A DNA stretch of 64,000 nucleotides from NCBI GenBank assembly GCA_932521025.1, contig OW051472.1, forward strand, positions 5,332,001 to 5,396,000. The letters run 5' to 3'. The notes beneath the pieces were generated by a model. It was not told the DNA's origin. It did not search any database and was given only the letters and a program-made list of their open reading frames with translations. Origin of the DNA: Oscheius onirici. Lineage: Eukaryota > Nematoda > Chromadorea > Rhabditida > Rhabditidae. The translations under genes were made by a program, and so were the position numbers. Position 1 is the stretch's first letter. Every line of letters begins with the position of its first letter. This document shows positions 56,801 to 64,000 of the stretch, in pieces.

Positions 56801-59800
56801 GCGTTGCTCGACGCCTGAAACCGAGATATTTAATTAACCGTTTGTGTAAAATTGACTCAAATGGAGTACAAACCATCGAGCATGCCCATTTCGATGTTTT
56901 CGAGCAAAGCAACAAAAAAAAGGATCACATATGACCTGTCTAAAAAGAACCCATTATGCACGCAAACATAGAACATCATGAATTTGGCTGCGTATTCAGT
57001 TTTTTTAGCGCAACAACGAAGGTATTTCGGGGTCTTTCATTCGAAACTGATTGTGAGAAAGTATTAGGATAAAGAGTTGACTCATATTTATCAAGGCAAA
57101 ATTATGCGACCTGTAGAACAGACCCACTGGGTAAATCACAACGAAATGGAGGGATATATATTACAAGTTTTGAAGAGAGAAAAGGGGAGATCTTATTCAG
57201 CATTTGGAAGAAGCTAGCCTACACTAGGAGTAAGTTACAATTCTTTTTTCGTCGTCTCAGCCTGCTCTGAACTTCTCGTCATGACCGTACTGGAACAGGC
57301 TAAAACTAGAGCAATAGCAAGAAAAGCCGTCCAGATGACTAGAATTAAGATTAGAAGCTGAACCATCTGGTTCAGATGGACGGAAGGCGTATTCAAGCCG
57401 TCCTTGTAAAACGAAGCCTGACTGTCCATGTCCATTGCACAGCGCACCACTCCTCCCTGCAAAAGAGGAGGCTTATTTAGAGTTTATAGGTGGGAAAAAT
57501 ACGGTGGCACTGTGCAATGGACACTTCAGAAAGAGGCCTTTTTCAGGAGGGAAGGATTTTGAAAGACTTACGCTTTGAGTCGTATGACTGAGCATCATTC
57601 TGCCGTCTTCCTGGAATTGGATTTCGATGCCCATTTCACGCAACTGTCGGATATGATCGGCGTTATTTGACGAGAAGGCCCAGGCTCTTAGTCGTTCTGA
57701 TCTAAAAAATACTGCTTTTAGGATATACTTGTTTTCGTTTTTGTTCGTGTACATCTATGACATCTACTATTTTAAGACGCAATGTCCCGTAACTTTTCGA
57801 GGGAGCCGTGATAAGGTACTTCCTATGATCTAAATAGGCTCAAATTTGCAGGAGGCACTATTTGGGACCCAAATCGTGCTTTCCACACCCTAACTCAAAA
57901 ACCAAAAAAAAAAATTTGGAAATTTTTTCTTTGAAATTTTGGATGTCTCAAAATGGCCTTAAACGATAGAACAAATGTGTAGGAACATTTTTTGGTTGGG
58001 TCATGGGGCAAAAAATGCTTCAGAAAAAAAGTTATGGATCTTGGAAGTGGCCAAAAAAAACGAATTTTTGCGATAATTCCGTTATATGGCGAAAAAAATA
58101 TTTTGCTGGAAAATAGGTCTTCTTACCCCTCATTTACCGTAATAATTTCTTTTTCGCCAAACAAAGGAAAGGATACTTTATCTGGAAAATGAGTGCATAG
58201 TTCAGCACATTTCATATTGCCGCGCTTTTTTGAGGGCGGGAGTTTAAATCTAAAAAAATAAAAATATCCACATTTTCTCATTTTTGACGTTTTGCGCTTA
58301 TTTTTTTTTCTACTTCTAACCATGCTTAATCGATTCAGCGTGAAAGAATACACTAGAAACGTGTATTCAAATGTAAAAATATTGAAAAAATAAGGTAAAA
58401 ACAAGGTTAGCAACGCCCTTCCAGGGCTAAAGTAGAAATTCATGACTTCGCTCTATCACGGAGCAATAGTCGTGGTTTCCCTTTCATTCCATTTCCTTTG
58501 TTACTCTCCTCCAGTCACTTTCTCTGACCCTCCAAAGAGACTACCGAAATTGTATTGGAACCCGCTCCCTCCCAAGCCTAATTTCAAAATGTAGGAACTG
58601 AACGGGTCGTCCTGCCCGTCCCTAGCTTTAGTGAGTTTCAGTCTTACCTGTCCCTTCTCCTCTTCCCTTGTCACTCCGTTCCAGTTACCCCCTGTCCCTC
58701 CAAAATACTATCAAACTCATAAGAACCCTTCGCGCACTTGCTTTTCCTGTCGCGACTTGTTAAAAACTAATTTGAGCACACAAAGCTCCCCTCCTTATCC
58801 TCAATTAGAGCTTCAGACAAACACAGAGACGCGAGAGCAATTTAAAGTGGATAAAAGTTGTGAAAATACGAAAATCCAAAAAAATAGTTTTGGCCCAAAA
58901 ACACGGGGTAGGCTAATTCACTCATAAACAGCATGTTTATTACTTATCTAACTTAGTCGACAAGTAAAAACCCCCTATCGCCGGAGTTTTTAGCTAAAAT
59001 ACTAGACATTGCGTCTTAAGCATCGAATTTAAGTCATTTGGAGCTATTAAAATGCATCTATTTGAAGGCTTGCTACTTCTCATAGTATAGTTTGAAGAAA
59101 AAAAACTCACGGCTTGACACACTGTTCCTTAGCGACTTGTCCCTGAATGACGAACAGCTCTTCCAGAACATTCCTCGTCCTTGTCCGAATCATTTCCGCG
59201 TCATCTGGTGCTGTCGGCGTGTGGCCCGGCCTGACTGGGTTGGCGCTAATGAAGACCTCTTTCGGATCCGAAACGTCAGCGGGATGAATATAGACGCGGC
59301 GAGAAACACCCTAAATACTTTTTTGAAGTGTATAATCATGAAAATTACCGAATCATCAGAAACACCCATCGAGAGCGGCAGAAAATGAGCTTCTGTAGTA
59401 AGAACATAGCTGTCGGGATCGAAGATCAGGTCCTCTGGCTCGGCAAAGATCATGTAGAGGTATTTGAAGGTTTCCGACAGAACGAAAGAGTCCATTCTTT
59501 AATTTTTTTGTGCAAACATTCGTTTCTGAACAAGGTCTACCTGTCCTCGTGAGTCATGACTCGAACGTCTTTTACGGCAGCGAATCCGCACTTGACTTTC
59601 ACGTACTTTTCGATGCTCTCCATCACCTAAAGAAGAAGAAGACGTTAGCAGAAAACCATTGAACCGCAATTTTGACGGTTTTCTCTGCACGTTGCATATT
59701 TTAGCATGAAAAAAGGCAATAGTGGAACTGCCACCACCCTAAATATGAATTTTCGGCGCTTCACCACGCTAAAGCTCCAAAGTTTCTAGTTTTAGCCATT

Positions 59801-61913
59801 TGTCGCATATTTTATTTTCCGAGTATAAAATTTTTACTTTCCGAGAGATTGAATGTTTCACCATTTTTCTACAAGGTGACACGGATAACCATGATAAAAA
59901 AGATTGAAAGGGAAGAAATCGAACCTGTTGCGCTACTTCGAGATAGTGGTCGTCTCTGGTGGCTCTGTAGAGAAAGTAGGTGCTCTCGATGAATTCCGGA
60001 CGCAGGGGGTGCTCTCCCCAATGAACTTGAAAGTCGTGTGTAAAGGCTTCCGGCAAAAATTTGTGCTTTTTCACCACTTGGAAGAGCATCTCATGCATCT
60101 CGATGGCCTCCTTCACATCGCCTTTGAGCACCTGCAGTCCGGGCCAGAAGGCCAAAAGAGCATCCATAAATTGTCTCGTGGCCACCGTCGGACGGTGCAT
60201 ATGGACGTCTACAAACAGGGGGCCCTTATTCACGTAGCGCATAACGGCGTCGTAGTGCTGAAATGTGGATTATAAGATACTCATGTTGAAAATACCGTTT
60301 ATATTCATTTCGAGACATAGGTTTAAAGCGAGTCTAAACCACTTGCTGATTATTTCTATGTATTAGCTGATTATCTAAAGACATCAGAGCCGTGGTGAGC
60401 CTTTCGCACATGGCGCCATGGTATGATATTCGATTACGAAGTCAAAAATCACCAAATTAAAACGGAGTAGCGGTTCGCTTTATGCTCGAAACTCGATGCT
60501 AGCGACGCCAAAAATGGCAAGGAAGTACTACTTTTTGGAAGTTTATGCCAAAAATATTGTTAGGAGCATTGGCGTAACTCTATTCTAGTCTGGTGTATCG
60601 CTGTCAATGGGTATCAATCAGATAAAGACGGTTGTGGTATCTCCTCGATTCAAATGAATGAAAACAAAAAAAACACGAAACCTTATTGAATCGCTCCAGA
60701 TAGCTGTGATCGCCGAGCAGGATGTACGACTTGAGGCAGTACTCGTAGTAGGAGTCGATCCCGGCTCCGATTCCGCTCTCCCGTCGAACCCAGTCGCCCG
60801 AATGAACGTTCAGTACGGTTCCCATCAGATCGGAGGAGCGATGTCGCTGACTCCAGAGAAAGTCCATGGCTTTTCGGGCTTTCTGCTCATAGACGGGATT
60901 CCCAGAGAGTCGGGAGAGGGCAGCCATCTCGAGTAGCATAGTTCCGCCACAGGCTGTACATGTATCCTTCTGTCTCATCAGGTATTCGGACATGCCGTGA
61001 CGCAGATTGATCGGAAAAAGAACCATTTACAGAAAGTTTATAAGTGGTCAGATTGTCATAGCTCTGAATTCCGCCTGCCCCCTGCAGTTCATACATCCTT
61101 TTTAGAAAAAAAATGGACAACCGACCAGAATTTCTGACCATACATTGGTTTTTACCAACGTATGGTCAGAAAGCTGGGCGGATCCGCAAATCGCAATCGC
61201 GATTAATCGCAGCATTTGCGGATATCGGATAATCGCTAATCGCATTGGCTTGGAAAAGCAGATAATCGCAATTGCGATTAATCGCGATTTTTTCGCGATT
61301 AGTGGATAATCGCTAATCGCACCCGATTTTACTATCCGCCCAGCCCTGGTTTTTACGACAAAATTTCACATACCCTGCTATATGGGATTCCGGAAGTCGT
61401 ATTGAACGCCGGCAAGAGCCGATCTCCGAGATCGATGGCCATTTTGAGAAGCTGCCGATCCGTATACCATTCGAGTCGGCTTGAATCTTTTGCTCTGACT
61501 AGTTCGGCCATCAAATGTCCCGAGAGCAAGCCTCCAAGCATTCGGATATTCGTCTCGAAGACGGAAACTATGAGATCCGAGTCGAATCGTACCTAAAATG
61601 AGTTTTTTTCTCGGGAAAAATACTGGCTCGCTTACATTCTCCACAATGAGTTTAACAGCACGTTCGAATTCGTCAAGCTCACCGAGAACGACTAGTGTGT
61701 CCAGCGTATCGACCAGAGTCAATGAAAAACTGATTATTTGTTGAGGAAATCAAGAGAAAAACTCACTTTCCAAGAGAATCGTCAACATCTCCGCGACTCG
61801 GAGTCACGCCTCGGAAGCGGCCTTGACAGCTGAGAGGCATTAACTCGTCCGCCGGATAAGCATGGTCCATATATGACCGATAGCCGTGCATAAATAAATT
61901 GTAGGCTTGCTCT
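53852..61913 (-). CDS. EDEM3-like ER alpha-mannosidase with PA domain (5' end missing)
   Basis: Eighteen exons keep phase on minus: 61767-61913, 61636-61729, 61374-61592, 60682-61011, 59925-60257, 59541-59626, 59349-59496, 59111-59310, 57572-57701, 56509-56814, 56371-56470, 55816-56066, 55657-55773, 55055-55276, 54666-54775, 54319-54412, 54123-54278 and 53852-54079. The result is about 1090 residues. GH47 domain: [71 protein letters not shown] and [20 protein letters not shown] domain: [20 protein letters not shown] then [24 protein letters not shown]3 trims mannose from misfolded glycoproteins for ER degradation. No signal-peptide exon was found; repeats lie just upstream. The intron before 61011 ends in TTTTTCCG, not AG. 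Confidence 0.88.
57235..57456 (-). CDS. Possible alternative last exon of EDEM3 with a membrane anchor
   Basis: This 74-codon frame follows a strong CTCTTTTGCAG acceptor and is phase 0, so it can splice directly from the EDEM3 exon 57572-57701 (ending HTTQS). It encodes [20 protein letters not shown], then one clear membrane helix ([20 protein letters not shown]) and stops. Used instead of exon 56509-56814, it would give a membrane-anchored EDEM lacking the PA domain. Alternatively it is the last exon of a nested gene whose other exons I cannot see. Confidence 0.45.
   Translation of the reverse strand, partial: GGVVRCAMDMDSQASFYKDGLNTPSVHLNQMVQLLILILVIWTAFLAIALVLACSSTVMTRSSEQAETTKKEL
58400..58860. 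repeat. Dispersed repeat (copy in an EDEM3 intron)
   Basis: Shares an ordered set of words with 1840-2130 (GCAACG-CCTT-CAGGGCTAAA and TTAGAGCTTCAGACA-ACAGAGA) and with 35390-35460 and 45240-45350 (CTAGCTTTAGTGA, CTTGTCACTCCGTTCC-like). All are diverged and non-coding. Confidence 0.5.
61130..61171. repeat. Short perfect hairpin
   Basis: TTTCTGACCATAC-TTGGT, loop TTTT, ACCAA-GTATGGTCAGAAA. It lies inside an EDEM3 intron next to the AATCGC element. Confidence 0.8.
61173..61347. mobile_element. Small TIR element filled with AATCGC/GCGATT words
   Basis: The ends are GCTGGGCGGATCCGCAAATCG and, inverted, GCTGGGCGGATAGTAAAATCG. Between them are at least ten GCGATTA/TAATCGC words in both orientations. 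About 175 bp, non-coding, inside an EDEM3 intron: a MITE with internal satellite-like repeats. Confidence 0.65.
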
Positions 61914-61946
61914 CTGAAAGATTTTGTGTAAAAATGAATGTCTATC

Positions 61947-62697
61947 AGGGAATCTGGATCTGTGAAAAAGTGAATTCTTTGAAGAAGAAGGGATTTGTCT
62001 TTGCCGTTGTTTTACTGAATTCAACCGGACAAAAAGAGAACAATACTTTTGTGTGAACTACGTAACTGGATAAAAAGGGAACAATATCTCTTACAAAAGT
62101 CAAATCCTCTTCTTTTCTCATAGGATCACTTTATCTTCTGTTCCAGAAAAGCTGATTGTAACATAGAAGTAACTCAGCAAGTTCGACCCACATTCAAAAA
62201 TGAGCTAGTGAACAATGTCTGGCGTTCAATGTAACTGCATGTTATTTTTAGAGGCATGAAACTGTTTGGGGAGGGGGGACAAAGATTAGTATCTTTGACA
62301 GTTTTAGAAGAGGTTAGTGACAGAAGTACAGTTCCGCAAACACACTGGATCTGAAAACGACTGGGAACTAGTTGATATCTGATACAACGAGTAGAATGAA
62401 AATATGAAGAAAGAGAACTGGATTCTCTACCAATGAAAAAGGGTTTATCTAACTTTTCTCCCTAACTTGACGTACTCTTTCTCCACTTTTATAGTTTCTG
62501 GAACAGACGATGAAACAGTGATCCTATGAGAAAAGAAGAGGATTTGACTTTTGTAAGAGATATTGTTCCCTTTTTATCCAGTTACGTAGTTCACACAAAA
62601 GTATTGTTCTCTTTTTGTCAGGTTGAATTCAGTAAAACAAAGGCAAAGACAAATCCCTTCTTCTTCAAAGAATTCACCTTTTCACAGATCCAGATTC
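61947..62697. mobile_element. ~750 bp terminal-inverted-repeat element
   Basis: The left arm (61947 to about 62131) from TCTGGATCTGTGAAAAAGTG through AGAGAACAATACTTTTGTGT to CTCATAGGATCACT is repeated inverted at 62516-62697, almost perfectly over roughly 180 bp. The centre has no coding frame. It is the same family as 37200-37790. Confidence 0.8.
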
Positions 62698-62770
62698 TTT
62701 CCTTTTTGTCAAAATTCATAGAATTTACGCATAGTAATCCTCTATACACTAGCAAAAAGTGATGGTGATC

Positions 62771-63262
62771 GGTCTCTGTCCGGTCATTTTGGCACGGTCC
62801 AGTTTATTTTTTGGTACTTTTATGATACGTGGAACAGATTTATTGCTGCTCATTAAAACTAGTTATTAGGGAAATTTCATTCGTTTACTGTAGTATTCTC
62901 CGAGGAATTTACAGCACCGCCATGGTCTGTCCGAAGAGCCGCCCTTGTCGAATATAGACTTGATACAGCGAATAAACTTGTATTCAATATGCTTCTCCAA
63001 TCGACCATTCGGACAGCTGGACGGTAGAAGGCGGCGTTGTTGGAGAAATGCTACGGCTTCTTCTTCGGTTCTTCGTAACGAAAATATAGTCATGTTGACC
63101 TTAGTGCAATGATTGAATTCAAAAATTCAGAGTGCGAGAGTAGCAAACATTCAAAATATCTAATTGCTTGGTATTTGATATAATTAGATGCAGCAATAAA
63201 TCTGTTCAATGTATCATAAAAGAACCCATTTTTTACACCCCGACCACAGAGACCGGATCGTA
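62771..63262. mobile_element. Merlin/IS1595-like element remnant
   Basis: Inverted arms CGGTCTCTG...TTTTATGATACGTGGAAC then AGATTTATTGCTGC (62771-62855) and its partner (63188-63262, GCAGCAATAAATCTGTTCAA on) bracket ~330 bp that encode a short transposase-like frame on minus. The length is too short for a whole transposase, so it is an internally deleted copy. Confidence 0.55.
62866..63093 (-). pseudogene. N-terminal fragment resembling IS1595/Merlin transposase
   Basis: The 75-codon frame reads EEEAVAFLQQRRLLPSSCPN and DRPWRCCK. It matches the typical start of IS1595/ISXO2-like transposases, where a helix ending in a 'gLLP' turn is followed by a CPxC/WRC zinc-binding region. The DDE core is absent. 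Low but real resemblance. Confidence 0.45.
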
Positions 63263-64000
63263 TCCCAGCGATGTTAAGTTGACACTAGAAAGACTGAATC
63301 GACACCAGAACAGGACCTGACTGAATAAGTTACAATCAGTCTTTTGGAAGTTGTTTTTAGTTACGACATATATTCCCACCTTTCGAGACCTCAGAAGGAG
63401 GTTTGACCTAGCAATTTGGAAAACCTACATAAACTCGGTTCCATGTTACAAGACGAGAGTATAAGTACATGGATCTGGCAAAGCAAAACTACTATGCTCC
63501 CTCGTACCGAAAAGTACCGCGTTTTGCTTTATCAACATGACTTGACTAAAAATAACATCTTTTGATCTTTCTCAAAATTGCGGGGAAAATGTCTATTGCG
63601 ATCAGAAAAAGATTCCAGAGCTTGTTCACAGTCATTTTCAACTCAAAACATTTCAACAAAAGGGTTTACAGTAGGGCGGAATCAAAAAGTCTGAAAATGC
63701 AGGGGGCGAGGTGTAGGATCCGGGCCCCAAATCGAAAATCGTAAAAACCCTCCTGTAGAGTCGGAAAAGTTACATCGATAGAGCGCAAATCATAGGACGG
63801 CGGACGGGAGACGTTTTGAAAACCCAGTTTTTGACCTACCTTTTTAATTTTTCGATCTATCGACTTGAAAATAAGGTGCCAGGGGTAACTTTTTACGCTG
63901 AATCCGATGGAATGGGTCCCGAAACCTGAAAACGCTTCTGGCGCGCGATTTTAGGCTCAATGCTTTCTGCACTAATGGGAGGCAAAGCCAAATCGGTCCT
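63263..64000. repeat. Copy B of the composite dispersed repeat (second module)
   Basis: Matches 37830-38780 in order: GACACCAGA, TTTCGAGACCT, GGGTTTACAGTAGGGCGG, GTAACTTTTTACGCTGAATC, CTTCTGGCGCGC, GGCAAAGCCAAATC. The repeat runs off the window end. No coding frame. Confidence 0.7.

Overview
The window looks like a nematode genome. Introns are mostly 35-60 nt with TTTTCAG-type acceptors. Genes are dense and on both strands, and several same-strand genes sit 90-200 bp apart with an acceptor-like site just before each ATG, as in operons with spliced-leader trans-splicing. The gene content fits too: ShKT-domain secreted proteins, DUF1057-type alpha/beta hydrolases, a TMC channel, presenilin, a YAP-1-like WW protein and a WAGO-like Argonaute locus. 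I cannot name the species. All gene models were joined by hand from reading frames and splice signals. For most genes the exon lengths keep phase from end to end, which is the main support for the joins.

Layout. 1-440: 3' end of an unrecognised + gene. 441-8980: gene-poor, with a possible secreted-protein gene at 2444-3054 (-), a possible two-exon small gene at 4236-4646 (+), and a Tc1/mariner element (7041-8238) with a frame-broken transposase. 8982-19650 (+): yap-1-like gene, then an operon-like run of presenilin, three tandem alpha/beta hydrolases and COX16. 19811-30326 (-): two paralogous ShKT genes and a complete 21-exon tmc gene. 30327-32618: non-coding with a terminal-inverted-repeat element. 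32619-33621 (-): rps-5. 34028-35057 and 39195-40896 (+): two PDIA6/P5-like disulfide isomerases sharing an apparently identical ~790 bp segment. The 4 kb between them holds a ~1.1 kb inverted repeat and other repeats. 41544-44297 (+): ammonium transporter. 44313-45928 (-): class 3 lipase. 46089-49263 (-): Argonaute locus with many disablements. 49944-51318 (+): LAMTOR3-like. 51486-52565 (-): PHF5A. 53086-53441 (-): small unrecognised gene. 53852-61913 (-): EDEM3-like mannosidase with a possible alternative membrane-anchored end. 61947-64000: stacked repeat elements, one with a Merlin/IS1595-like transposase fragment.

Theme. The two PDI genes and EDEM3 are ER protein-folding and quality-control genes, but their closeness may be chance. 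Presenilin, YAP, TMC, RPS5, PHF5A, LAMTOR3 and COX16 are ordinary conserved genes. The unusual material is (i) a family of ~50-100 bp near-perfect palindromes found mostly inside introns, (ii) several non-canonical splice sites forced by conserved protein sequence (GC donors and apparent CG acceptors), (iii) the PDI conversion-like tract, (iv) the decayed Argonaute, and (v) large inverted repeats. Scattered base-level assembly error is a competing explanation for (ii) and (iv).
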